Notes under the pieces: model-generated
Told to the model about the DNA's origin: nothing
The model's database searches: none
The model's input: only the letters and a program-made list of their open reading frames with translations
Assembly (NCBI GenBank): GCA_913056345.1
Contig: CAJXMH010000007.1
Location: forward strand, 1 to 64,000
Source: an uncultured Flavobacteriales bacterium
GTDB lineage: Bacteria > Bacteroidota > Bacteroidia > Flavobacteriales_E > Vicingaceae
Direction of reading: 5' to 3'
Length of the DNA: 64,000 nucleotides
In this document: in pieces, positions 52,605 to 61,473 of the stretch
Position numbering within the stretch: position 1 is the stretch's first letter
Layout of the letters: each line of letters starts with the position of its first letter
Position numbers and translations under genes: made by a program

Positions 52605-53624
52605 TTAAAGTTGCTTGAGGCTCTCAATGAAAGCCTTTAAATTACCATTATAATTTGATTCTAATACTGAACTTAAGCTATCTTGACTTTCATGGTAAGT
52701 TGAAATACCTGAAAAGAAAGCATTGTTTGGGTTGAAACCTTGGAGTTTGCTTTCTTGACCTGCTTTTTGAGAATAATATTTTGACCTGAGGAGGTTCTGT
52801 TTATATTCCTCTAATAACATGTATTTTAGGTGGCGTTTCTCTTCTAGTGTAGCGTTCTCTGGGAAATTACTATAAAGCGAATCTAGGCTGTTTTTGGCTT
52901 GAGAGCTAAGAGATTTGAACCATTTCTTTCGATCGAGTGAGGCTAAGTATGAAGCTAACACCTTGCTATCCTTTCCAAAACGATCTTTCAAAAATCTTTT
53001 TGCTCCTTCTCTTCCAATAAAAGTTGCTAGGTTTTCATTCAATTTGTTTTCATTTTTTAGAAAAATGGTAGCATGTGTGAGTTCATGAATAATTAGTTCG
53101 CTTAGCCTTCCCTCGCTCTTATTAAGCATAGAAGATAAGATCGGGTCTTTGAACCATCCTAAAGTTGACCATGCACTTACTTCGTCAATTTCAGTGTCAA
53201 AACCTTGCTGTTTGAGCTTTTCGGCTTCCTCTTTTGCTAAATCATAATTGAAGAAGCCTTTGTAAGCAAAATTTCCCGCTAGGGGGAAAGACCATTGATA
53301 GGCTTTGATTTTAAATTCAGGACTAGCGGTAACCACCCAAAGGATCGGTTCTCCTTTCTGATCATAGTAAGTGGTGTAGTTTTTTGATTCCGATAAGCCT
53401 AATGTAGTTTGGGCATATTCTCGCACAGATGATATGAAACGAAACTTCTCTTTTACGGAGTCAGCTATGCTGGATTTTTCCATTAACTCTTGGACCGGAA
53501 CAGCATTCCATAACACTTCAGCCTGACCTTTAGCTTGCTTTAGCCCATAGCTAAGACTTTTAAAGTGGTAAGCAAGGTAGATAAGCAATAGAAGGAGTAA
53601 TGAGGCAAAAAGGCGCTTGATCAC
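52605..53624 (-). CDS. Putative zinc aminopeptidase (PF10023-type)
   Basis: A 339-residue protein with an N-terminal membrane anchor (LLLLLLIYLAYHF) and a zincin motif HELTHATIFLKNE followed by NENLATFIGREGA, giving His, His and Glu ligands. The layout matches the putative aminopeptidase family PF10023, but no substrate is known. It starts with GTG in a GTGA overlap with the marC stop. No ATG precedes the anchor. Confidence 0.82.
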   Translation of the reverse strand: MIKRLFASLLLLLLIYLAYHFKSLSYGLKQAKGQAEVLWNAVPVQELMEKSSIADSVKEKFRFISSVREYAQTTLGLSESKNYTTYYDQKGEPILWVVTASPEFKIKAYQWSFPLAGNFAYKGFFNYDLAKEEAEKLKQQGFDTEIDEVSAWSTLGWFKDPILSSMLNKSEGRLSELIIHELTHATIFLKNENKLNENLATFIGREGAKRFLKDRFGKDSKVLASYLASLDRKKWFKSLSSQAKNSLDSLYSNFPENATLEEKRHLKYMLLEEYKQNLLRSKYYSQKAGQESKLQGFNPNNAFFSGISTYHESQDSLSSVLESNYNGNLKAFIESLKQL

Positions 53625-54268
53625 TGTTGAGCGCTTTTAAGAATGTCGATGAGAATAGGTTTCATTCCACTAAAGAAAAACTCTACTGCAATTACCATCA
53701 CGATAAGCCCCATAAGACGCATCATGATCTTATTGCCTGTTTCACCAAGCCATTTAATAATGGTAGAAGAACTCCAGAGAATTAGAAAGGTGATTAAGCA
53801 AACTGCTAATATTACGGCGATTAAAATTCCTTTCATTTGTAGGTCTTTGGCATCGTCCATTAATACAATTGCATTGGTAATAGCTCCAGGTCCACAAATC
53901 ATTGGTATCGCTAAGGGAGTTACTGAAATATCAGTAACGTAAGTTTTTCGTGTGGACTCCTTGCTCATTTTTACTTTCACTAATCTTGCTTGAAGCATGT
54001 CATATCCCATCATGAAGAAAATGACGCCACCGACGACTCTAAAGCTATCGACTGAAATGCCAAAGAATTTAAATAAAAGTTGTCCTGAAAAAGCAAAGGC
54101 AATAAGTGATAGAGCTGCTACGATGGTCGCTTTTTGAGCAGTGTTCCTCCGTTCTTCAGTACTCAAACTTCCTGTCATGGTCATAAAGACGGGCATCACA
54201 CCAAGTGGATTCATCAGTGTGATGAAAGAGGTGAAGCATAAAAGAGCAAAACTTAAATAGAGTTCCAT
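53621..54268 (-). CDS. marC: MarC-family membrane protein
   Basis: A 215-residue integral membrane protein with six hydrophobic helices and MarC-family signatures: TLMNPLGVMPVFMTMTGS, TPLAIPMICGPGAIT and the end VIAVEFFFSGM. Family members have no settled function (earlier thought to give multiple antibiotic resistance). Divergent from an SDR gene, with the aminopeptidase gene overlapping downstream. Confidence 0.9.
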   Translation of the reverse strand: MELYLSFALLCFTSFITLMNPLGVMPVFMTMTGSLSTEERRNTAQKATIVAALSLIAFAFSGQLLFKFFGISVDSFRVVGGVIFFMMGYDMLQARLVKVKMSKESTRKTYVTDISVTPLAIPMICGPGAITNAIVLMDDAKDLQMKGILIAVILAVCLITFLILWSSSTIIKWLGETGNKIMMRLMGLIVMVIAVEFFFSGMKPILIDILKSAQQ

Positions 54269-54364
54269 TACTTTTTAGTGCAAAGTTGGAAATTAATCTA
54301 GGAATCATCGGGTATTTCTTGAATAAAACTCAGTTTATTAATACATTCATTCTTTTTAATAGAT

Positions 54365-55069
54365 ATGGAGATGAAAGATAAAAATGTACTGATAACAGGT
54401 GGAAGTTCAGGCTTAGGGAAAGCAATGGCTAAAATGCTCATTGGAAAGGGAGCTAATGTAGCGATAACAGGCAGAGATAAAGCCAAACTTGAGCAGATTG
54501 CAAAAGAGATCGGGGCAATATCCATTCATGCTGATGTTTCAATAGAACAAGATGTATTGCGTACCTACTCTTATTTTCTTCAGAAGTTTGAACGTTTAGA
54601 TGTACTAATCAACAATGCAGGAATTGGTGCCCAGCGCTATGCGATAGATGAGTTGGATATTGAAGCTATGAAAAAGGTCTACGAAGTAAATGTTTTTGGT
54701 GCCGCTATGATGGCCAAGGAAGCGGCTAAGTTATTTAAAAAGCAAAAGCATGGTGACATTGTGAATATTGCCTCAACCGCCTCTTTAAAGGGATATGCTG
54801 GTGGAACCATTTACAGCTCTTCAAAATTTGCACTAAGAGGATTAAGTCAAGATTGGCAAGCAGATCTGAGACCTTATAATGTTAGGGTGATCAATGTAAA
54901 TCCAAGCTATGTTCCAACAGCGTTCAACAATCCATCAAGAGAAGAAAGGGAAGAGGAGGCCAATAAACTCACTTCAGATGAGATTGCTCATGCGGTTGTG
55001 GCTGCTTTAGAAATGGACTCAAGGGGGTACATTCCAGAACTTACCGTTCATGCTACTAATCCATTTTAG
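54365..55069 (+). CDS. Short-chain dehydrogenase/reductase
   Basis: A 234-residue classical SDR: cofactor loop TGGSSGLGKAM, NNAGIG, and the Ser-Tyr-Lys catalytic set around IYSSSKFALRG. The basic residues after the second strand (TGRDKAK) favour NADPH. Substrate unknown. A second Met two codons downstream makes the exact start uncertain. Converges on the deacetylase gene with a 3-base gap. Confidence 0.92.
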   Translation: MEMKDKNVLITGGSSGLGKAMAKMLIGKGANVAITGRDKAKLEQIAKEIGAISIHADVSIEQDVLRTYSYFLQKFERLDVLINNAGIGAQRYAIDELDIEAMKKVYEVNVFGAAMMAKEAAKLFKKQKHGDIVNIASTASLKGYAGGTIYSSSKFALRGLSQDWQADLRPYNVRVINVNPSYVPTAFNNPSREEREEEANKLTSDEIAHAVVAALEMDSRGYIPELTVHATNPF

Positions 55070-55072
55070 ATT

Positions 55073-55975
55073 TTAATCGAATATTTCTCTAGCCACTCTG
55101 TAAGTATTTGCATGCGCCTCTACAATATTTTTTATTTTAGGCGAATAACCTCCACCCATGCAGGCCATGAGTGGTATGTTTTGTTTTTTGGCAGTTTCCA
55201 ATACAAAGCGGTCTCTTCTTTTACAGTCTTTCAAACTTACTCCTAACCGACCAAGTTTATCGCCTTCTAAAATGTCAACGCCTGATTGATAGAATATAAA
55301 ATCAGGTTTTACCTTGGCAATCAAATTCGGCAGGTAGTGGTGTAGCAATTCAAGATATTTGTTACCGTTAATTCCATCTTCAAGTCCAACATCTAGATCG
55401 GATTTCTCCTTTTTTAAGGGGTAATTATGTGCCCCATGCATACTGAAGGTAAAGACACTCTCATCTTGCTCAAAGATCTTTGCTGTGCCATTGCCTTGGT
55501 GCACATCTAGGTCAACTACTAAAATTTGTTTTGCAAGTTTTTTACGCAATAAGTAAGAAGCGGAGATTGCAATGTCGTTTAACAAACAAAAGCCCTCTGC
55601 TCGATCTGCATAGGCGTGGTGGGTGCCTCCGGCAATGTTGAAGGCAATGCCATTTTCTAAGGCAAATAAAGAAGCTTGCAAGCTTCCTCCAGTAATAACT
55701 AATTCTCTTTCGATCAGTTGCTTTGAGTGTGGAAACCCAGACCGAAGTTGTTCTCTTCTTTCAAGTTTTAAAGTTGAAAGTCTTTCCCAATAGTTGGGGT
55801 CATGCACTGTGAGCAGCTGATCAACTTCTAAAGGTTCAGGAGCAAAAAAATTTTCTTTGTTGAAGCTGCCCTCATACTTTAATTGCTGAGGCAGAAGTTC
55901 ATACTTTTCCATCGGAAAACGGTGCTTTTCCGGCAACGGGTGAACATAAATGGGGTCCCAAGCAATTTTGATCAA
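55073..55975 (-). CDS. Histone deacetylase-family (acetoin utilisation/amidohydrolase) protein
   Basis: A 300-residue arginase-fold deacetylase. Motifs are AGGTHHAYADRAEGFCLLND (His pair), VVDLDVHQGNGTA (zinc ligands Asp, His) and FSMHGAHNYP. It likely deacetylates protein lysines or small amides; substrate unknown. It starts with TTG at 55975: an in-frame stop lies five codons upstream and the only nearby ATG (residue 23) would drop the conserved PLPEKHRFPMEKY start. Confidence 0.9.
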   Translation of the reverse strand: MIKIAWDPIYVHPLPEKHRFPMEKYELLPQQLKYEGSFNKENFFAPEPLEVDQLLTVHDPNYWERLSTLKLERREQLRSGFPHSKQLIERELVITGGSLQASLFALENGIAFNIAGGTHHAYADRAEGFCLLNDIAISASYLLRKKLAKQILVVDLDVHQGNGTAKIFEQDESVFTFSMHGAHNYPLKKEKSDLDVGLEDGINGNKYLELLHHYLPNLIAKVKPDFIFYQSGVDILEGDKLGRLGVSLKDCKRRDRFVLETAKKQNIPLMACMGGGYSPKIKNIVEAHANTYRVAREIFD

Positions 55976-56017
55976 GGCTCTTTTTTATGCAAGAAACAAA
56001 GAAGGTAAGGAAAAGAT

Positions 56018-56902
56018 TTAGCCTTTGTTCCTTCCTCGTACTTGTTTCTCGATGATATCCCACATTTCTTCCGGTACCGCTTCTAGCCCTGTAAATTCAC
56101 CAGCATTGTAAAGCCATTCTCCGCCGTCAATAGTAACTACTTCTCCATTTACGTAAGCAGAAAAGTCAGACATTAAATAAGCCGCTAAGTTGGCTAGTTC
56201 TTGGTGTTCACCATAGCGTTTTAGGGGAATGCGGTTTACTGGATCAATCTTTTCTTTTAAGCCTTCGGGAAATAAGCGACTGAAAGCTCCTTGAGTAGGG
56301 AAGGGGCCGGGTGCAATGGCATTGGTTCTGATCTTGTACTTGGCCCATTCAGCTGCTAGTGATCGTGTGAGAGAAAGTACTCCACCTTTTGCTACCGCAG
56401 AAGGCACCACATAGCCTGAACCTGTCCAGCTGTAAGTTGTCACAATATTGAGCATGGTAGCTGGCAGCTTCTGTTCAATCCAATATTTACCTAAGATCAG
56501 CGAGCAATTGTAACTGCCCTTTAAGACAATGTCTACAATCACGTCAAATGCCTTAGGTGAAAGCCTTTCCGTAGGACTTATAAAATTACCTGCTGCATTG
56601 TTGACGAGGCCGTTCACCTCTCCAAATTCTTTAACCCCTGCCTCTAAAACAGCTTCAACTTCTTGCGGCTTTCGAACATCACATGCAATACCAATTATTT
56701 TACCTGCATCTGGATTAGCTTCAGTCAACTCCTTCACAGTAGCATCTAATACTTCTTGTTTTCTGCTAGCAATAATTACATTGGCCTGAAGTTTCAAAAA
56801 GTATTCACTCATGGATTTACCAAGACCTGTGCCTCCTCCAGTAACTAAAATGGTTTTTCCTTTAAGCTCCTCAGCCTTGAACATGGGTTCTTTATATTTC
56901 AT
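56018..56902 (-). CDS. SDR oxidoreductase, 2,4-dienoyl-CoA/enoyl-CoA reductase-like
   Basis: A 294-residue SDR with TGGGTGLGKSM cofactor loop, NNAAGNFISPTERLS and a C-terminal VNGEVVTIDGGEW. The NNAAGNF motif and length resemble the peroxisomal-type 2,4-dienoyl-CoA reductase family of fatty acid beta-oxidation. The frame extends 31 residues further upstream into the preceding gene, but the ATG at 56902 (MKYKEPMFKAEE) is the natural start. Two bases downstream of a small membrane protein gene. Confidence 0.88.
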   Translation of the reverse strand: MKYKEPMFKAEELKGKTILVTGGGTGLGKSMSEYFLKLQANVIIASRKQEVLDATVKELTEANPDAGKIIGIACDVRKPQEVEAVLEAGVKEFGEVNGLVNNAAGNFISPTERLSPKAFDVIVDIVLKGSYNCSLILGKYWIEQKLPATMLNIVTTYSWTGSGYVVPSAVAKGGVLSLTRSLAAEWAKYKIRTNAIAPGPFPTQGAFSRLFPEGLKEKIDPVNRIPLKRYGEHQELANLAAYLMSDFSAYVNGEVVTIDGGEWLYNAGEFTGLEAVPEEMWDIIEKQVRGRNKG

Positions 56903-56904
56903 AT

Positions 56905-57261
56905 TTAAGTTTTTTGTTGATTTTCGTTTTGATCCAATTTGTTGAAAAATGAATTGATCAGGGATAAGATGATGCTGAATAATAAGGCCCACCAAAAACT
57001 CCCAACTTCAAAGCCACTGATTAAATCATCTGCTAATAGTATGATCACGGCGTTTATAACAAGCAAAAAGAGGCCAAGTGTTACAACTGTAACAGGTATG
57101 GTAAGAATAATCAATAGTGGTTTCAAGAAATTGTTAAGTAGCGCTAAAACAACAGCAACTACAATGGCAGTCAAGAAATCTTGCAGTTCAACTCCCGGGA
57201 GAATATAGGCTGTAACCAAAACAGCTATAGCGTTGGCGAAAAGTTTGGCAATCCATTTCAT
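56905..57261 (-). CDS. Phage holin family 4-type small membrane protein
   Basis: A 118-residue protein with four hydrophobic helices and the LPGVELQDFLTAIVVA and FLKPLLIILTIPVTVVTLGLF segments typical of the widespread PF04020 group, called phage holin family but chromosomal. Function unknown. First gene of a pair with the downstream SDR. Confidence 0.85.
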   Translation of the reverse strand: MKWIAKLFANAIAVLVTAYILPGVELQDFLTAIVVAVVLALLNNFLKPLLIILTIPVTVVTLGLFLLVINAVIILLADDLISGFEVGSFWWALLFSIILSLINSFFNKLDQNENQQKT

Positions 57262-57303
57262 TTTGGTGGTAGTTTATTTTCCTAAAGTTAAGGAATTCAT
57301 TTG

Positions 57304-58572
57304 CTATTGACTTACCATTTGCATGAGTTGAGCACAGAAAATGGCTCCAAAGGTTCCTACTGCGTAGCCAAAAACAGCTAGAAGAACTCCCACAGGAGCA
57401 AGTGCTGGACTAAAAGCCGAAGCAACGATTGGTGCTGAGGCGGCACCGCCCACATTGGCTTGGCTGCCTACCGCCACAAAAAAGAAAGGCGCCTTGATGA
57501 TTTTCGCCACAAGCAACAAGATGATTACGTGAGTTAACATCCATAAAAGGCCAACTACAAAAAGTCCTAGGTTTTCAAAGATGGCGGTTACGTCCATCTT
57601 CATACCGATGGTAGCTACTAGAACATAAAGAAATGCGCTACCGAACTTTGACGCTCCCGCACCTTCATATTTTTTAAGCTTGGTGAATGATAGAATCAGG
57701 CCGCTAATTGTCGCAATTACTACAATCCAAAAGAAACTACTTGCCATTGAGGTTAAGCGGTATTCACTTAGTATTTCTTTTTTGGTTTCCATAAAAGGTG
57801 TGATCAGATCTGCGCCTAAATGCGCTAAAGCTGTTCCCCCAAAACCGATGGCACAAATTACCATCATATCCGTTAAGTTTGGAATTTTAGAAATGCTCGA
57901 GCGATAGTTTTGAATGCTCTCTTTAACTTCAGTAATGGCTGAGGCATCCGCCTTAAAAAAGCGATCTACCTTTTCAGAAACTCCTGCACCTACTAATAAA
58001 AAGGCCATCCAAATGTTGGCAACAATCACGTCAACCGTGATCATGGCAGAGAAAAGCTCGTCACTTGCTCCGTAAATTTCTTTCATGGCAGTTTGGTTCG
58101 CCCCTCCGCCAATCCAACTTCCTGCAACGGTGGCAAGTCCACGCCAAACTTCTTCTGGGCCACTGCCGCCAATTATTTCAGGAGCGAAAGCGGAAACAGC
58201 TATGATTGCTATAGGCCCTCCAAGCACAATGCCCAATGTGCCAGCAAAAAACATAATGATGGCCTTTGGGCCAAGTTTTAAGATTCCTTTGAAGTCAATA
58301 CTCAAGCAAAGTAAGACCAAACTACTAGGAAGTAAATAGCGAGAGGCTACGAAATATAGATTAGAAGCATCTCCTGAAATGATACCCATAGAATTTAAGA
58401 CTGAGGGCAGAAAATAGCAGAGGAGTAGGGCAGGAATAAATTTGTAGAACTTTTGCCATAAGGGATTTTTACTGCTAGAAGTAAAAAAGATAAAAGCCAA
58501 TAGAATCATTAAGATTCCTAATACAATCGCATCGTTGGTAAAGAGTGCTTCAGTATTTCCACTTGTGTGCAT
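57304..58572 (-). CDS. DUF819-family membrane protein
   Basis: A 422-residue integral membrane protein with about ten to twelve helices. The segments GSWIGGGANQTAMKEI and VGSQANVGGAASAPIVASAF, each a Gly/Ala-rich re-entrant-like stretch, resemble YjcL-type DUF819 proteins, whose substrate is unknown. The inverted-repeat topology suggests a transporter. Stands alone upstream of the holin-like/SDR pair on the same strand. Confidence 0.85.
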   Translation of the reverse strand: MHTSGNTEALFTNDAIVLGILMILLAFIFFTSSSKNPLWQKFYKFIPALLLCYFLPSVLNSMGIISGDASNLYFVASRYLLPSSLVLLCLSIDFKGILKLGPKAIIMFFAGTLGIVLGGPIAIIAVSAFAPEIIGGSGPEEVWRGLATVAGSWIGGGANQTAMKEIYGASDELFSAMITVDVIVANIWMAFLLVGAGVSEKVDRFFKADASAITEVKESIQNYRSSISKIPNLTDMMVICAIGFGGTALAHLGADLITPFMETKKEILSEYRLTSMASSFFWIVVIATISGLILSFTKLKKYEGAGASKFGSAFLYVLVATIGMKMDVTAIFENLGLFVVGLLWMLTHVIILLLVAKIIKAPFFFVAVGSQANVGGAASAPIVASAFSPALAPVGVLLAVFGYAVGTFGAIFCAQLMQMVSQ

Positions 58573-58625
58573 GAGCTTAGATTTTAAAGGGTAGAAAGAT
58601 AAGATTTGTTACTGAATCAATATGC

Positions 58626-59501
58626 TTACTCAGAAGAACGAAGGCACTTGTATAACACCTTTAATTCATCAACTTTGTCTTCATACCCTGATTTATGATA
58701 ACTCACTATAAGAGAAACGATCATGCGTCCAATGATCTTCAAAGGTTTACAAGGTAGGTAGAAATAATCATCATCTTCGAGTTTGAGTTCTTTTACGAAG
58801 TTTCGAATGTCCTTCTCTTCAAAGAAGGCGCCTTTATTGAATGGATTGATGTAAAAAAGCACATCTTCTTTTTTAACATCGCCTAAAAATGCGAGAGGAA
58901 CACTAGTGTACCCTAAAACAAAGTGTTCTGGTAAATCTATTCCATAAATGGGTACCTTTAGGCGTCTAGCTACTTCAAGGTAAAGAATTGAAAGGCTAAG
59001 TGGGTTACCTCTTCTGCTATCTAACACATTGTTGATGTAGTAATTCTGAGGAGAGTGAAAACTCTTTTTATTTCCGCTAAAGCCGTAAATTTCAAAAAAG
59101 ACCTTATTAAATACTCCTGCCTTTTCCATAGCTGTATAATCTTGATTGAGCTCAATCCATACATCCTGCGTTAATTGGGCTACAAATTCTTCTATCTTAT
59201 TTCGATCAAGATCTGCATATTGAAGCTGGCTGATCAGAATAGCTGCTTCGAGTAAGTTTTTTTCTTCACTTAGTCGCCATTGCTTAAAGTTTTTGACAAC
59301 CTCTTGAAAATTAATTTGGTGAATTATCCCCTCTATCCTTTTTTGTAAGATAGCATTGAAGGAAGTCTCCCATGCGCTTTCTAAAAAAGGCACTGCCTCT
59401 TCACCAAGCTCAAGTAATTCTTCACTTACCTGACCGTAGATGTTTTCATCTGGGTCATCTAACAAAGCGATTAAAGCAGCTATTTTACTCTCAGCCATCA
59501 T
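58626..59501 (-). CDS. SirB1/transglutaminase-like protein
   Basis: A 291-residue soluble protein. The N-terminal 90 residues are helical (HEAT-like: IAALIALLDDPDENIYGQV). The Transglut_core2-type core follows, with RRGNPLSLSILYLEVARRL and LPEHFVLGY. The position normally held by the catalytic Cys is Ser in the SLSIL segment while the His (EHF) is kept, as in SirB1-type relatives thought non-enzymatic. The frame's first codon (TTG 59510) is replaced by ATG 59501; ATG 59498 is also possible. Confidence 0.83.
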   Translation of the reverse strand: MMAESKIAALIALLDDPDENIYGQVSEELLELGEEAVPFLESAWETSFNAILQKRIEGIIHQINFQEVVKNFKQWRLSEEKNLLEAAILISQLQYADLDRNKIEEFVAQLTQDVWIELNQDYTAMEKAGVFNKVFFEIYGFSGNKKSFHSPQNYYINNVLDSRRGNPLSLSILYLEVARRLKVPIYGIDLPEHFVLGYTSVPLAFLGDVKKEDVLFYINPFNKGAFFEEKDIRNFVKELKLEDDDYFYLPCKPLKIIGRMIVSLIVSYHKSGYEDKVDELKVLYKCLRSSE

Positions 59502-59583
59502 GCTTAACAAAGTTAGCTAAAGCAAGACCGCTTGATTTCAAAGACTCAAGAGTTATTCACGCTGAGGTGTTTATTGCTTGGGT

Positions 59584-60456
59584 TTACTTTTTAGGCACTA
59601 GTCGATCTAAAACTTGTTCAATCAGTTTATTGATCACGGGCTTGTAATCTTTGCTAAATGAATTAGCGTAGCGGTTTGCAACAACAGCACAAACTGTGCA
59701 GGCTTTATGCCCCATGGCTTTGCTCAAGCCGTAAAGGGCAGAGGTTTCCATCTCGTAGTTTACTATTCGGTGATTGTTGTAGTTGAATGAACGCAGGCTT
59801 TCATTGAGGTTTGGCTCCTTTAAAGGAATCCTCAATTCTCTTCCTTGTGGAGCATAAAAACCATTTGCTGTGATGGTTATACCGGGATTAAAGCCTTCTC
59901 CAATTTTTTGCACGAATTCTTTTTTGCCACTTACGAGGTAGGGCCTATTTAATTGATCAGGCCATTCGCATTGCCTTTTGATTTCCTTCAATAAATCATC
60001 ATCTTCTTCAGATGGTTTTACCGCATAGAAGTTCATTAATCCATCAAGTCCAAAGGCATGCGTAGAAACCACTACTTGATCTGCTGGCACATCTTCTTGT
60101 AAAGAGCCGCAAGTACCAATGCGGACTATTTCAAGTGAAGTAAGTTTTTCTTTGATTTCCCTTTTCTGGAGATCAATATTTACTAAGGCATCCAATTCGT
60201 TCATTACAATGTCGATGTTGTCGGTGCCGATTCCGGTGGCTAAAGCAGTTATCTTTTCACCTCTAAAAGTGCCTGTGTGGGTAACAAACTCTCTATTTTC
60301 AACCACATGTTCTATACTATCAAAGTGCAGTGAAATCTGTTTTATTCTTCCTGGGTCTCCTGCCACAATAATTTTATGCCCAATTTGATGAGCTTGTAAG
60401 TTAAGATGATAAATAGCTCCATTGGGGCTAAGTACTAGTTCAGATGGATGTAACAT
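59584..60456 (-). CDS. Nucleoside phosphorylase (uridine phosphorylase-like)
   Basis: A 290-residue member of the PNP/UDP family: VAGDPGRIKQIS phosphate loop, ALATGIGTDNIDIVMNE, RIGTCGSLQED, and NYEMETSALYGLSKAMGHKA with the ribose-binding Met-Glu. Likely salvages pyrimidine nucleosides, but base specificity is uncertain. Divergent from the universal stress protein gene. Confidence 0.9.
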   Translation of the reverse strand: MLHPSELVLSPNGAIYHLNLQAHQIGHKIIVAGDPGRIKQISLHFDSIEHVVENREFVTHTGTFRGEKITALATGIGTDNIDIVMNELDALVNIDLQKREIKEKLTSLEIVRIGTCGSLQEDVPADQVVVSTHAFGLDGLMNFYAVKPSEEDDDLLKEIKRQCEWPDQLNRPYLVSGKKEFVQKIGEGFNPGITITANGFYAPQGRELRIPLKEPNLNESLRSFNYNNHRIVNYEMETSALYGLSKAMGHKACTVCAVVANRYANSFSKDYKPVINKLIEQVLDRLVPKK

Positions 60457-60557
60457 AAAACCTCTTTTTTGCTAAACTAAGTAAAAATTGAAAAGCTAGT
60501 GTAATTCCTATTCTGATGAAAATAATTTCTATATTTTCGTAGTAAATACCACCAAAC

Positions 60558-61463
60558 ATGAAACGAAAAATAGACATCAACAAAATTTTAATTCCAATTG
60601 ATTTTTCTGAGACTTCGAAAATGGCACTTGAACATGCCGTTAACCTTTGTGGTAAGTTTCAGGCAGAACTCTATTTGTTGCACGTTTTTACGCCGCTTTC
60701 TGCAGATGTGTTCCCTATGATGGATGCAGCGGCTCAATATTCTGAAGTAAAAGAAGCAGCGAAAGAGCAACTAGATAAGATTGCTTCAGACTTTAACGAG
60801 AGAATGGGAGTTACAGTAAACATTGAAATTAGAGATGGAAGCCCTAGCAAAGAGATTGTGACAGCAGCCAAAGAGTTGGATGTTGATATGATCGTGATGG
60901 GAACCCATGGAGTTAGCGGTTTAGAAGAGTTTTTCTTAGGGAGTAATGCCTATAGAGTGGTAACTTCTTCTTCTGTACCTGTTTTCACTATTCAAAAACA
61001 TGCAGACAAGTTTGGTTACCAAAACATTGCATTACCATTAGATAGTACTTCACATACCCGAGATAAGGTTTCTGAAGCAGCCTATTTTGCCAAACATTAC
61101 GGAGCAACAATTCACATAGCGGCGCTAATTACTGAAGAGCACGAGGAAGAAAAGGCTCGTTTTAACTTGAAAGTAAAACAAGTTGAAGAGTATTTGGAAA
61201 ATGAAGGAATTTCTTACTTGACAAGTACTAAGCACGGTGATAATATTGCTAAAATGACCATGGAGCATGCTAAAGAAAATGATGCGGATCTGATTTTCAT
61301 CATGACGGAGCAAGAAGCCTCAACTGGTTTGTTTGTTGGTCCTTATGCGCAGCAGGTAGTGAATCATTCACAAATTCCGGTAGTTAGTGTAACTCCTTTA
61401 GAGGTCGTAAGTAGTTTTGGACAAGATCAATTGGGTGGAGACTACCGTCCTTTTTACATTTAA
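60558..61463 (+). CDS. Tandem universal stress protein (two UspA domains)
   Basis: A 301-residue protein with two UspA folds (about 6-145 and 150-285). The first has the ATP-binding pattern MGTHGVSGLEEFFLGSN. In the second the equivalent region is IMTEQEASTGLFVGPY, which lacks the canonical Gly-rich loop, so only the first half is likely to bind nucleotide. Followed after 10 bases by cinA in the same direction. Confidence 0.92.
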   Translation: MKRKIDINKILIPIDFSETSKMALEHAVNLCGKFQAELYLLHVFTPLSADVFPMMDAAAQYSEVKEAAKEQLDKIASDFNERMGVTVNIEIRDGSPSKEIVTAAKELDVDMIVMGTHGVSGLEEFFLGSNAYRVVTSSSVPVFTIQKHADKFGYQNIALPLDSTSHTRDKVSEAAYFAKHYGATIHIAALITEEHEEEKARFNLKVKQVEEYLENEGISYLTSTKHGDNIAKMTMEHAKENDADLIFIMTEQEASTGLFVGPYAQQVVNHSQIPVVSVTPLEVVSSFGQDQLGGDYRPFYI

Positions 61464-61473
61464 TTAAACAGGC

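Noticed and set aside
53643-53942. 99-residue + strand open frame within marC
   Set aside because: Ile/Thr-rich antisense shadow of a membrane gene.
56905-57261. Holin-like gene as evidence of a prophage
   Set aside because: The PF04020 group is common on chromosomes without phage, and no other phage gene is present.
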